Positions 43,405 through 52,277 of a DNA stretch of 64,000 nt are shown here, piece by piece. The stretch's first letter is position 1; the number at the start of each line of letters is the position of its first letter. Source of the DNA: Opitutaceae bacterium. GTDB lineage: Bacteria > Verrucomicrobiota > Verrucomicrobiia > Opitutales > Opitutaceae. The stretch lies in contig JANQSC010000051.1 in NCBI GenBank assembly GCA_028284235.1, positions 62,001-126,000 of the forward strand, read 5' to 3'. The notes beneath the pieces are model-generated. The model was not told where the DNA came from. It saw nothing but the letters and a program-made list of their open reading frames with translations, and did not search any database. A program made the translations under genes and the position numbers.

Positions 43405-44349
43405 ATGACCTATTGTACCCTTAAAAAAACTGTAGTTTTCTTCGTCTGCCTGATTGTCGGCATTCCGTTTGTTTCGGCCATGCCTTTCAAGTTGGACAGG
43501 GAAGCGATGATCAAATTTACTCCTCAGTGGGAAGGGGAGCGATTCCCCGACGGGCGTCCCAAGGTGTCGGATAGCATTCTCCAACGTATGGAGCTTGTGG
43601 ATATCGAAGCGGCGTGGGTGGTTCTAAAAAACGAAGGCTACGAGTATCAGTTTGAGGACGGTTGGGAGCACGTTCATCCGGGCGAGACACTATGCGGTCG
43701 CGCGATGACGGCGATGTACATGCCGTTGCGGAAAGACGTCAATGAAGTGATCGACGCGCAAGCGAAAGTGGACGGACACTCCGGCGGTCAGGTCACTTGG
43801 CCTATCAGCATGCTGCAGAAAGGGGACGTGTATGTGGCAGATGTATACAATAATCTGGATGATGGCGGCCCGATCATTGGAGCGACCTTGGGGACGAATA
43901 TTTTTGAGAATTCGGGAAATGGCGTGCTTTTCAATGGAGTGGCCCGCGACTTGGAACAGTTGGAGAAGATCGAGGGATTCAATGGGTTCGTGCGCGGCTG
44001 GAATCCCAGCTTCTACTGGGCTTCCATGATTGCCGGAATCAACGTCCCGGTGAACATTGGAGGCGTAACCGTTATGCCGGGGGATGTCATTCTTGGTAAG
44101 CGCTCCGGTATCATTGTGATTCCCGCGCATTTAGCAGAGAAAGTTGTGAAAACGGCAGAGCTCATTCGCCTGCGTGACCAATTCGGCTTCGAACGTATAA
44201 AGGCGGGAATTTACGACTCGGGTCAAATCGACGACCGTTGGTCGGATGAGATCGAGAAGGATTTCTCGAAGTGGCTTGAAGACCACATGGATCGATTGCC
44301 TGTGCCGAAAGAGCAGATACAGGAGTTGCTGAAAGAGCGAACTTGGTAG
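43405..44349 (+). CDS. RraA-like/HMG-aldolase-family protein with signal peptide
   Basis: 314 residues. The core (about 95-240) matches the RraA/dimethylmenaquinone methyltransferase-like family, whose enzymatic members are 4-hydroxy-4-methyl-2-oxoglutarate/oxaloacetate aldolases: GVARDLEQL contains the Arg-Asp pair (R181, D182) used for oxoacid and metal binding, and PGDVILGKRSGIIVIP follows. Unusually the N-terminus is a clear signal peptide (KKTVVFFVCLIVGIPFVSA), so the protein should be periplasmic, and it carries C-terminal and N-terminal extensions compared with the ~160-residue minimal family. Follows the dehydratase gene by 50 bp; a role with its product would need a cytoplasmic location, so the functional link is uncertain. 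Confidence 0.8.
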   Translation: MTYCTLKKTVVFFVCLIVGIPFVSAMPFKLDREAMIKFTPQWEGERFPDGRPKVSDSILQRMELVDIEAAWVVLKNEGYEYQFEDGWEHVHPGETLCGRAMTAMYMPLRKDVNEVIDAQAKVDGHSGGQVTWPISMLQKGDVYVADVYNNLDDGGPIIGATLGTNIFENSGNGVLFNGVARDLEQLEKIEGFNGFVRGWNPSFYWASMIAGINVPVNIGGVTVMPGDVILGKRSGIIVIPAHLAEKVVKTAELIRLRDQFGFERIKAGIYDSGQIDDRWSDEIEKDFSKWLEDHMDRLPVPKEQIQELLKERTW

Positions 44350-44418
44350 TCGCCCGCATTTTTCCATTCCGTTTTTTGGATTTGTGTTGGGGGGACGGGG
44401 CGTTGTAGAACCCTGGCA

Positions 44419-45486
44419 ATGCTTAGCGAATTCAAACTAGGCGAGACGTTTCCCCAGTATATCCCCTTGATCGTCACACTGTTGGTAGTCGCGGTGGGTC
44501 TCGCGTCTGCGAATTGGGCCCTGAAGAAGCGCTCGCGCTGGGTGGGCAAGCAGCAGAATTTCGTGCGGCCGCTGGTGATGCTGGCGATTTCGGCGGTCGC
44601 CTTGATCGCGATCATCATTGCCATACCGTTTGGCGACGGCGGCACGCAAGATCAGCTAATCGGTTTGTTCGGGCTCGTTCTGACTGGAATTATCGCCTTG
44701 TCTTCAACCTCGTTCGTGTCCAACGCGATGTCGGGCCTCATGCTGCGGTCGGTGGGGTCTTTCCGATCGGGGGACTTCATCGAAGTGGACGGTCACTTTG
44801 GCCGCGTCTCGGGCCGCGGATTGTTCCACACCGAGATTCAAACGCCGGATCGCGACCTGACGACCTTGCCCAATTTATTCTTGGTTTCCAACGCGGTCAA
44901 GGTCGTGCGTTCCTCCGGCACGATTATCTCCGCTCATGTCGCCCTTGGCTACGATGCGAGCGAGTCGAAGGTGGAGACACTCTTGATCGCGGCGGCGAAG
45001 AAGGCCGGACTCGAAGACCCTTTCGTCCAGGTGTTGGAATTGGGAGACTATACGGTAAAATATCGGATAGCGGGGTTTCTGGCGGACATCAAGCGAATGG
45101 TTACCGCTCGATCGCGTTTGCATATCGAATCATTGAATACACTGCACGAAGCGGGGATCGAGGTGATGTCGCCAGCTGTGATGATGCAGCGACCGATTCC
45201 TTCGGAAGAGCGCATCATGCCGCAGAGAAACGTCTCGAGCCCATTGACAAGCCGGGAGGAAAAACCGCTTCCGGAATCCCGAATCTTCGACAAGGCGGAA
45301 CAGGCGGAGGCGATCGACCGATTAGAGAAGGAGCTGGCCAAGAGGCGGGACGAGCGTTCAGAGCTAGAGCGTTCGCTCGAAAACGCCTCTGACGAGGGAA
45401 AAGCCGAGTTGAAGGCAAGAATTGAACAATTGGATACGGAAGTGGACAAACTAAGAGAATCGCTCGACCAGGAGCATCAGGAATAG
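44419..45486 (+). CDS. MscS-family mechanosensitive channel with C-terminal coiled coil
   Basis: 355 residues. Three N-terminal membrane segments (about 12-34, 47-68, 73-100) with the third leading into the conserved GDFIEVDGHFGRV beta domain and the usual MscS alpha/beta C-terminal part. The last 65 residues (from about 290) are highly charged with heptad spacing (KAEQAEAIDRLEKELAKR-like), a likely coiled coil absent from Escherichia coli MscS. The channel should gate in the inner membrane under osmotic stress. It is in the same orientation as its neighbours but has no obvious link to sugar use. Confidence 0.9.
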   Translation: MLSEFKLGETFPQYIPLIVTLLVVAVGLASANWALKKRSRWVGKQQNFVRPLVMLAISAVALIAIIIAIPFGDGGTQDQLIGLFGLVLTGIIALSSTSFVSNAMSGLMLRSVGSFRSGDFIEVDGHFGRVSGRGLFHTEIQTPDRDLTTLPNLFLVSNAVKVVRSSGTIISAHVALGYDASESKVETLLIAAAKKAGLEDPFVQVLELGDYTVKYRIAGFLADIKRMVTARSRLHIESLNTLHEAGIEVMSPAVMMQRPIPSEERIMPQRNVSSPLTSREEKPLPESRIFDKAEQAEAIDRLEKELAKRRDERSELERSLENASDEGKAELKARIEQLDTEVDKLRESLDQEHQE

Positions 45487-45509
45487 ATATCGGATAACCA
45501 ACAAGAGAT

Positions 45510-46805
45510 ATGAAACGAATCGGAATATTTGCGAAAATGGTATTGGGAATGGGGCTACTGCTTGGCGGCGCCGTTTCTTGGGCAGGGCTGGACGCGGCTG
45601 AGAAGTGGCCGCAGTTTCGCGGGAGCCTGGGAACCGGGATCGCGGAAGGCCAGAAAGTGCCGGTCAATCTGGGGAAGGAGACCTTGCGCTGGTCGATCAA
45701 TTTGCCCGGGCCCGGGTCGAGCTCGCCCGTGATTTGGGGCGAGAAGCTTTTTATAACGACAGAGAATCGGGAGGAAGGGCGAATCGAGCTAGTTTGCCTG
45801 AACGCGATAACGGGCGAGTCGATTTGGTCGCAACCGCTCCAGACGGGCGCCTACCATCTGCACAATTTCAACAACTTGGCGTCGGGTACTCCATGCGTCA
45901 CGGAGGATCGCGTCGTTTTAGGCTGGTACGACGCGTCGACGGAGCACGCTATGCTCAACGCGTATTCGCAGGATGGTGACTTGATTTGGTCGCAGGATTT
46001 GGGGCCGTTCAAGAGCCAGCACGGCGTCAGTTTGCTTCCGGTGGCGAGCGGCGATCGGGTCATTGTGGGAAATAACCACATGGGCGGTGGCGGCACGGCG
46101 GCGTACCGCCTCGAGGATGGAGAATTGCTCTGGAGCAAGTCGAACCCCTCGGGTGGAAAGACCGCGTATGTGGCGCCTCTAGTGCGCGACCTCGAGGGGT
46201 CGGATGCGAAGGAGGTCGTTATGGTCGGGGAGCTTTTCGGTATGGTGGGGCTGGATTTCGAATCCGGCGAGACGAACTGGAGTTTGCCCACAGCGTTCAA
46301 CCACAGGACGATCACTTCGCCAATCATTGTGAACGAAGGTTCGGATTCCGGGGACGTGTTGATCGCGGCGGGAAACAAGAACGGCGTCTACTTCGCGGCT
46401 CGAGCGCCGCGGTTTTCCGACGGCGAGCTCGTTGCCGAGCCCGAGAAAGTGTGGGCGATGGAAAGCCGGACGCCTTACGTGCCCACGCCGGTGGCTTCGG
46501 GAGGCGTCGTTTACGCGTTGCACGATGGTGGCACGTTGACGGCGATGGACGCCGAGTCGGGAAGCGTGAATTGGCAAGGAAGGCTCTTGGGGAATTTCTA
46601 TGCTTCGCCTCTGCTGGTCGACGACAAGCTGTATTGCCTTTCTCGCGACGGGGAAATGTGGGTGGTCTCTGCGGGGGATGAATTCGAAGTCCTTCGCAAG
46701 TCTAGCCTGAACCCGCCGGAAGAGACCGACTGGTTCGACTCCACTCCCGCGGTCGCCCACAATCGCCTCTACGTTCGGCTTGGCTCCCGCTTGGACTGCT
46801 ATTGA
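45510..46805 (+). CDS. Exported PQQ-type beta-propeller protein
   Basis: 431 residues with a signal peptide ending near VSWA. WPQFRGS near residue 35 and repeated GESIWSQ, GDLIWSQD, GELLWSKSN and GETNWSL strands mark a PQQ_2/quinoprotein-like propeller. Residues binding PQQ in true dehydrogenases are not evident, so this is probably a periplasmic scaffold or BamB/outer-membrane-like lipid-independent propeller rather than a dehydrogenase. It starts 24 bp after the MscS gene and ends 3 bp before a 2-hydroxyacid dehydrogenase gene, consistent with an operon. Confidence 0.85.
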   Translation: MKRIGIFAKMVLGMGLLLGGAVSWAGLDAAEKWPQFRGSLGTGIAEGQKVPVNLGKETLRWSINLPGPGSSSPVIWGEKLFITTENREEGRIELVCLNAITGESIWSQPLQTGAYHLHNFNNLASGTPCVTEDRVVLGWYDASTEHAMLNAYSQDGDLIWSQDLGPFKSQHGVSLLPVASGDRVIVGNNHMGGGGTAAYRLEDGELLWSKSNPSGGKTAYVAPLVRDLEGSDAKEVVMVGELFGMVGLDFESGETNWSLPTAFNHRTITSPIIVNEGSDSGDVLIAAGNKNGVYFAARAPRFSDGELVAEPEKVWAMESRTPYVPTPVASGGVVYALHDGGTLTAMDAESGSVNWQGRLLGNFYASPLLVDDKLYCLSRDGEMWVVSAGDEFEVLRKSSLNPPEETDWFDSTPAVAHNRLYVRLGSRLDCY

Positions 46806-46808
46806 ACC

Positions 46809-47786
46809 ATGTCGAAACCGAAGATTTTTCTGACCCGGGAGATCATCTCGGGATGTATGGAGCGTTTACGCGAGGAGACCGATCTCGAATACAATCGAGA
46901 GGATCGAAACCTGACAAAGGAGGAAATCGCTGCGGGCGTGGTCGGTCGCGACGGGTTGTTCGCGCTGGCGGGCGATCGGATTGGGGCTGAAATAATGGAC
47001 GCCAATCCAGACTTGAAAGTGATCTCTATTTTTGGAGTGGGCTATGACAAAATGGACCTGCCTGCCGCGACGGAGCGCGGTATCCCCGTTAGCAATACGC
47101 CGGATGTAGTGACCGGGGCGACTGCGGACATGGCCTGGGCTCTGTTGATGTCCGCGGGTCGGCGCTTGGCGGAGGGAGATCGCTATGTCCGGGCTCGCAA
47201 ATGGGTGACCAATTCCCAAAAATTGCTGTTGGGAATGGACGTTTTCGGTTCGACCTTGGGCTTGCTCGGACTGGGGCGAATTGGAAAAGCGATGATACCG
47301 CGGGCTAAGGGGTTCGGCATGCGGGTCCTCTATTGGAATCGGACGCGTCTCGCGGAGAGCGAGGAAATCGAATTGGGAATTCAGTATGTCGAAAAGGAGC
47401 GACTTTTCTCCGATTCCGATTTCGTGTCGGCGCACGTGGCGCTAAACGCGGAGACGGTTCATTTGATCGGCGCGGAGGAATTCGCGCTGATGAAACCTAC
47501 GGCTTATTTCGTAAATACTACGCGCGGCCCCGTTGTGAACGAAAAGGCCCTCGTAGCAGCCTTGAAGGAGAAGCGTATCGCCGGGGCGGGATTGGATGTC
47601 TTCGAGAACGAGCCCGTCCTGGAACCGGAGTTGTACGACCTCGAAAACGTGACGCTGGCCCCGCATATCGGGAGCGCCACCGTCGGGACGCGAACGCGCA
47701 TGGGAATGATGGTGATCGACAATCTCCTGGCAGGCTGCCGCGGGGAAAGACTGCCGAACATACTGAACCCGGAGGTCTATGACTAA
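46809..47786 (+). CDS. D-isomer-specific 2-hydroxyacid dehydrogenase (glyoxylate/hydroxypyruvate reductase-like)
   Basis: 325 residues. The NAD-binding Rossmann motif GLGRIG is at 154-159, and the catalytic triad is present: R239 (NTTRGPVV), E268 (FENEP) and H286 (APHIGSA). It should reduce a 2-oxoacid such as glyoxylate, hydroxypyruvate or a keto acid from sugar-acid breakdown with NAD(P)H. Three bases separate its start from the preceding propeller stop. Within the run of sugar-acid genes it may act on an aldolase product; the substrate cannot be fixed from sequence. Confidence 0.9.
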   Translation: MSKPKIFLTREIISGCMERLREETDLEYNREDRNLTKEEIAAGVVGRDGLFALAGDRIGAEIMDANPDLKVISIFGVGYDKMDLPAATERGIPVSNTPDVVTGATADMAWALLMSAGRRLAEGDRYVRARKWVTNSQKLLLGMDVFGSTLGLLGLGRIGKAMIPRAKGFGMRVLYWNRTRLAESEEIELGIQYVEKERLFSDSDFVSAHVALNAETVHLIGAEEFALMKPTAYFVNTTRGPVVNEKALVAALKEKRIAGAGLDVFENEPVLEPELYDLENVTLAPHIGSATVGTRTRMGMMVIDNLLAGCRGERLPNILNPEVYD

Positions 47787-47805
47787 TTTCCAGCGAGGTG
47801 GCTAG

Positions 47806-48558
47806 ATGGGCAAGTCGATGAATCGCTCGTATTGGGATCGTGTTTCCGAGGACTATCAACGCGAAATCCTGAGCGTATTCGACAACGACCTACACGGAAC
47901 GGTGGAAGAGAAGATCGCGGCGACGGCCCTCGCCTATCCGGGCGGACGGGCGGCGGACTTGGGCTGCGGAATTGGACGGTTTACACCTCTGCTGGCCGAT
48001 ACGTTTGAGGCGGTGGAGGCCTGCGATTATAGCAAAGTGGGCCTGAAGAAGACGAAGTCCCGATGCCGGTCGCGGCGCAACGTGGCGTTTTACGAGGTGG
48101 ATCTCGTCCGGGACGCGGTTCCGTTCGAACCGGTGGACTGCGTTCTCTGCGTCAATGTCCTGATTATGCCATCGCTGGGGAAGCGGCTGCGGGCTTGGCG
48201 CTCGGTCGTGAATCAAGTGGCGACGGGCGGCACATTGCTCCTGGTAGTCCCTTCTTACGAGTCGGCTCAGATGGAGTTTTACCGAGCGATAAAGTCGCGT
48301 TTGGAGCGCGGTGAGAAAAGCGCGGTCGCGATTCGCAAGAGTATCGACGAACGGGCGACGGTTTCGGATATGCGGATGGGAGTGCTGCAGCTCGATGGTG
48401 TTCGCACGAAGCACTACTTTCGGGACGAAGTTGAGTCGATGGTGGAAGATCGCGAGTTCGAGCTACGAGCGACATTGAAAGTCGAATACGCAATCGAGCC
48501 GGGGGACAAGGAAGCGACTTCTTGGGACTGGATGGTAGTTGCGAGGCGTCGTAAATGA
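47806..48558 (+). CDS. SAM-dependent methyltransferase (class I)
   Basis: 250 residues with the class I SAM-binding loop DLGCGIGRF (51-59) after ALAYPGGRAA, an acidic residue for ribose binding in VEACDYS, and the usual motif LCVNVLIMPSLGKRL. The target is not recognisable; similarity in layout to small-molecule methyltransferases. It follows the dehydrogenase by 19 bp and is the last gene of the plus-strand run; a palindrome lies after it, before the convergent sulfatase. Confidence 0.85.
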   Translation: MGKSMNRSYWDRVSEDYQREILSVFDNDLHGTVEEKIAATALAYPGGRAADLGCGIGRFTPLLADTFEAVEACDYSKVGLKKTKSRCRSRRNVAFYEVDLVRDAVPFEPVDCVLCVNVLIMPSLGKRLRAWRSVVNQVATGGTLLLVVPSYESAQMEFYRAIKSRLERGEKSAVAIRKSIDERATVSDMRMGVLQLDGVRTKHYFRDEVESMVEDREFELRATLKVEYAIEPGDKEATSWDWMVVARRRK

Positions 48559-48597
48559 GTTTCACGCGGGACCACACAAATTGCTCGTCAACCGCTT

Positions 48598-48665
48598 AAA
48601 CGCGCCGGGACGTCGCGTTCCACCTAGTATTTCAGGAAAGGTGGAGCCCGACGTCCCGGCGGGCT
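48598..48665. repeat. CGCCGGGACG-type intergenic palindrome (C2)
   Basis: AAACGCGCCGGGACGTCGCG at the left and GACGTCCCGGCGGG at the right, with GTTCCACC/GGTGGAGC inside. It lies between convergent genes and may serve as a bidirectional terminator. Same family as 3975-4042 and 39006-39079. Confidence 0.78.
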
Positions 48666-48690
48666 TAGACTGTCGTGATTCGTCCCCCGC

Positions 48691-50436
48691 CTATTTCCGA
48701 TGCAGGACAATGTGGTAGGGAACGCTTCGCTTATTGCCTCTCGTAACTCGAACGGAAAGAGAGGCGTCGCCGTCGGATATAGCGATATTTTGGATACGGG
48801 CGGTGTCGGTCGATGTTCCGATTCGCAGTGTTTTGCGAATATCGCCAACGGTGAGCTCGAGGGAGAGGTCGCTTACGGGCTCTTTCCAGAGATACTCGAC
48901 GTCGTAGCTCCGGCCGCCTCTAAACTCGAGCAGCCACTCGCCGCCGTCGTCGTTCTCACGACGGTCTTGGGTGGAAAGCGTGGTGCTTGTCTCGTAGTCG
49001 GTCCCGAGGACGATCCGGGGCGGGGCGTAGTTGTCGGGCCGGGAGTTTGACACCTCCTCGAACCAGTTTTCGTAGGCGCGGGTGAGACGTTGGGCAATTT
49101 CGGGTCGTTCTTCGTAGAGGTTGCGCGACTCGCCGGGGTCGACGATCATGTCGTAGAGTTCCATGGGGACGTCTTCCGGCATTTTGGAGTTGGCGAATCC
49201 GGTGGGGTGGACGAGTTTCCAGCGCTGCTCGCGCACGGCGATGTGGTGGAAGGGGATAGGCTCGTTGCCTCTATGGACTTGTAGAAACAAAGTCCGGTCG
49301 GGCCAGGGGATCGACTCGCCTTTGAGAAGGGGAAGAATGCTGCGGCCGTCGAAGGGGTGATCTGCGGGGAGGCTGACTTGGGCGGCTTCCAAAAGGGTGG
49401 GCATGACGTCGATGTGGGCGGCGATGCGGTCGTTGCGGAAACCGGCTTCGAGCTGGGCGGGCCAGCGGATGAAGAAGGGCGAGCGGATGCCGCCGTCGTG
49501 GACTTCGTTCTTCTTGCCGCGGGAGTTGGCGATGTAGCGGCGCGTGTTGGGGCCGTTGTCGATCATGAAGATGACGATGGTGTTCTCCTCGATGCGCTTG
49601 CGTTTCAAGTGCTGGAGGAGCTTGCCCACATTCTGGTCGATGTTCTCGACCATGGCGAAGACGCGAGCGACCGTGTCGGCGTCGCTGTCGTTTCCGAGCA
49701 GAATGGGTGTTAGATCCGTGCGCTTGTATTTTTGATACAGCTTCTCGGGGACGTCGTGATAAGGACTATGTGGAGCATTGGTGGCGATGTAGGTAAAAAA
49801 TGGCTTCTTCGCTTTCAGCGATTTGTCAATGTAGTCGATGGCGGCGTCGAAATAGACATCGGTGCAATAGCCTTTCGTTTGCACGGGCTGGTTGTTGCGA
49901 AAGAGGATGGCGTCGGTGTAGCGTCGCTTGTTCTCGCGCGGCTCGGAAGGCTGGCCGAGTCCGCCTCCGAGATGGATGAGGGCTTCTTGGAATCCTTGAT
50001 CGGTGGCGCGCATGGGGTAGTTGTCGCCGAGGTGCCATTTGCCGAAAATGCCAGTGTAGTAGCCCGCTTCGCTCAAAGCTTCCGCGATAGTGTACTCTTC
50101 AGGCTCCATCATGGATCGGCCTTTGAATGTATCAACGAGCCGGGTACGGTAGTTGTAGCGTCCGGTCATGAGGGACGCTCGAGTGGGGGAGCAGACGGGG
50201 CTTACGTAGAACGTGTCCATCGACGCTCCATCGCGGGCGAGCGAGTCGATGTGGGGCGTCTGCAGAACTGGGTTCCCCATGGCGGATAGATCGGCGTAGC
50301 CCTGGTCGTCGGTCATGATGAGGACGATGTTGGGCCGCTCCTCGGCCAGAGTGAATGAGCTCAGTGCGAGAAGGAGGGGAAGGAGTCGGCGGTAGAGTTC
50401 TGGACAGGCGAGAGTCATCGGTGCGGTATCCTGCAT
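48691..50436 (-). CDS. Sulfatase (type I, Cys-type) with C-terminal beta-rich domain
   Basis: 581 residues. Signal peptide from about 17-31 (an alternative Met at residue 7 is possible). Metal Asp pair MTDDQGYAD (D43, D44), formylglycine motif C-S-P-T-R at 82-86, KWHLGD, MIDNGPNTRR, which differs from the common TSDNG, and DTFKGRSMMEPEEYTIAE. After the sulfatase fold, about 100 residues (from about 480) form a beta-rich domain ending VPYHIVLHRK, which may be a carbohydrate-binding module. Isolated on the minus strand between plus-strand genes, so it has its own promoter. Exported; substrate unknown. Confidence 0.9.
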   Translation of the reverse strand: MQDTAPMTLACPELYRRLLPLLLALSSFTLAEERPNIVLIMTDDQGYADLSAMGNPVLQTPHIDSLARDGASMDTFYVSPVCSPTRASLMTGRYNYRTRLVDTFKGRSMMEPEEYTIAEALSEAGYYTGIFGKWHLGDNYPMRATDQGFQEALIHLGGGLGQPSEPRENKRRYTDAILFRNNQPVQTKGYCTDVYFDAAIDYIDKSLKAKKPFFTYIATNAPHSPYHDVPEKLYQKYKRTDLTPILLGNDSDADTVARVFAMVENIDQNVGKLLQHLKRKRIEENTIVIFMIDNGPNTRRYIANSRGKKNEVHDGGIRSPFFIRWPAQLEAGFRNDRIAAHIDVMPTLLEAAQVSLPADHPFDGRSILPLLKGESIPWPDRTLFLQVHRGNEPIPFHHIAVREQRWKLVHPTGFANSKMPEDVPMELYDMIVDPGESRNLYEERPEIAQRLTRAYENWFEEVSNSRPDNYAPPRIVLGTDYETSTTLSTQDRRENDDGGEWLLEFRGGRSYDVEYLWKEPVSDLSLELTVGDIRKTLRIGTSTDTARIQNIAISDGDASLSVRVTRGNKRSVPYHIVLHRK

Positions 50437-50565
50437 GGTTAGGCTGAACTTTAAATCAAATTCGGCGTTCAGACAGAGGAAGGGGGGAAATCTCGAGATA
50501 CTTGAGCTGAGTTTGACGTTTGACGTAAATCCGCGAACGCATCAGGATTTCGAATTCCCGAGCTT

Positions 50566-52191
50566 ATGCTATGCCTAAACCTGCCTCGCGTCTTTCTAGC
50601 GACACTGTCTGCCTTTTTCATTCCCTTGTTGCACGCGGCCCAGCCGATCGTCGGCGCTTGGCCGTTGGGCGATGGTTCGGAGGAAGGCTCTGGTCTCGTA
50701 ATCTTCTACCCAAATGGCTATTATGTGCACATCGAGGATGTCGAGTCGGGAGAGGATCCCGATGGAATGGAGAAAGGGGTCTATATCTGGAATGAGACGA
50801 CGGGCGTCCTCGGCGCCGTTCCGATAATTGATACGAATGGCGAAGCAGGCTTGTCTCATATGCGGGAGGAGGAGCAGCTTCGCTTTCGAGTGAACGGGGA
50901 TACGCTGACACTTTCCGGTTTGGAAGGGGAGACTCCGATTGAAACCCAATTTCAGAGGAACGTGGAGACGCCTAATTCGATTCTGGGGACTTGGATTGCC
51001 GGGGATGTGGCGTCGAAGAACCAAATTGCGGTGAATTTTTTCGACAACGGTTTTTTTGTTTTCGGGGAGGAAATCGACGAGGAGGAAGAGGATGAAGAGG
51101 GCGCGGTTACCGGGATCGAACGGGGAACATACACCTGGGACTCGGGAACGGGGGCGTTTACGGGTAACGTGATTCTCGATACAAACGGCCCGTTCGGTGT
51201 ATCCAGCCTCGATGGACTTTCGGTAACGTTTACCGTGGTCGAGGACACGCTTACGATTTCCGTCGAAGGGGAAGACGATGAGTCCATTTTCAGCCGACCC
51301 TCGTCGGTCGCCGAGGTGGAAGTGGATCGGAACTTCGATGGCGGGTGGTTTACGGGGCTGGCGAGCGTCCTTTCATTCGCTGACGACGGCACCTACTATG
51401 GATCGACTCAGATTGGCAGCTCGGAGAATCCGCTGACGGGAATGGAGCGTGGGACTTTCACTCTCGATGCGGACACCTTCCGATTTACGGCTTCGGCGGT
51501 TGTGGATACAAATGGAGAAGCGGGCATGGCAGGTACGGGACTGGATGCCAAGATGGCTGTCCACAACGACACCATGTATCGGTGGCGATCGGATGGGTCG
51601 CTTTTCACGTATGCCCGTATCAAAGGCGAATCGAATGATTTATTGGGGTCATGGCAGTTTGGCGAGCGCGGGACGGAGGATTCGGGAGTCGTATCGTTTT
51701 TCGACAACGAGTTGCTGGAAAACAAAACGGTGTCCGGATTCTATGTGATCGCCGAGGACGTGGAACCAGGAGACGAGTCGGTGAGCGACGGAGTGGAATT
51801 GGGACTATATACAATCGACGCTCGGACCAACCATCTCGCAATGACCAGTCAATTAATTGATACCAATGGGGATGCTGGGTTTTCCGGCTTCGGTCCGAAC
51901 ACGAATATTCGAATATGGGCCCTAGGAGATTCGCTTGTGCTAGCCGACCAGGCTAGCGAAGGCGGCGGATTCGAGTTGCTTGAATTGAGCCGAGTTTCGG
52001 AGACGCCGCCGGAAGTGCCGGAAATAGTCTTCGACAAGTTGACCGTGGATCAGTGGCTGGTCATGTACCGGGGGGCGTTACAGAGCAGCGCTGACTTAGC
52101 CTTTTGGGCGGATGTGGAGACTCAGCCGGGAAGCCCTTGGTATCCTTCGACGAGCGAGCTGGAAGCGTTTTATCGTTCAGGAGTCGAGTAG
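50566..52191 (+). CDS. Exported protein with four internal ~110-residue repeats
   Basis: 541 residues with a signal peptide ending near LHAA. Four repeats (about 29-133, 140-245, 259-355, 361-477) each start with a G-(T/S/A)-W or GGW strand, contain a F-x-x-NG-x-(Y/F) hairpin, then G-(M/I/V)-E-x-G-x-(Y/F) and the diagnostic (I/V/L)-(I/V/L)-DTNG at about D89, D205, D314 and D432. The pattern suggests small beta-barrels or lipocalin-like modules in tandem, highly acidic overall. About 60 residues follow the last repeat. I do not recognise the family; function unknown, probably surface or periplasmic. Unlinked in strand to the sulfatase upstream. Confidence 0.75.
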   Translation: MLCLNLPRVFLATLSAFFIPLLHAAQPIVGAWPLGDGSEEGSGLVIFYPNGYYVHIEDVESGEDPDGMEKGVYIWNETTGVLGAVPIIDTNGEAGLSHMREEEQLRFRVNGDTLTLSGLEGETPIETQFQRNVETPNSILGTWIAGDVASKNQIAVNFFDNGFFVFGEEIDEEEEDEEGAVTGIERGTYTWDSGTGAFTGNVILDTNGPFGVSSLDGLSVTFTVVEDTLTISVEGEDDESIFSRPSSVAEVEVDRNFDGGWFTGLASVLSFADDGTYYGSTQIGSSENPLTGMERGTFTLDADTFRFTASAVVDTNGEAGMAGTGLDAKMAVHNDTMYRWRSDGSLFTYARIKGESNDLLGSWQFGERGTEDSGVVSFFDNELLENKTVSGFYVIAEDVEPGDESVSDGVELGLYTIDARTNHLAMTSQLIDTNGDAGFSGFGPNTNIRIWALGDSLVLADQASEGGGFELLELSRVSETPPEVPEIVFDKLTVDQWLVMYRGALQSSADLAFWADVETQPGSPWYPSTSELEAFYRSGVE

Positions 52192-52277
52192 TGGGCGAAT
52201 CGCTCGGAATGGTCAGGACCCTTTTATAAAGCGTGATTGTGACTGACTTTCGCGATCGGGTCGCGCATTGAATAGAG

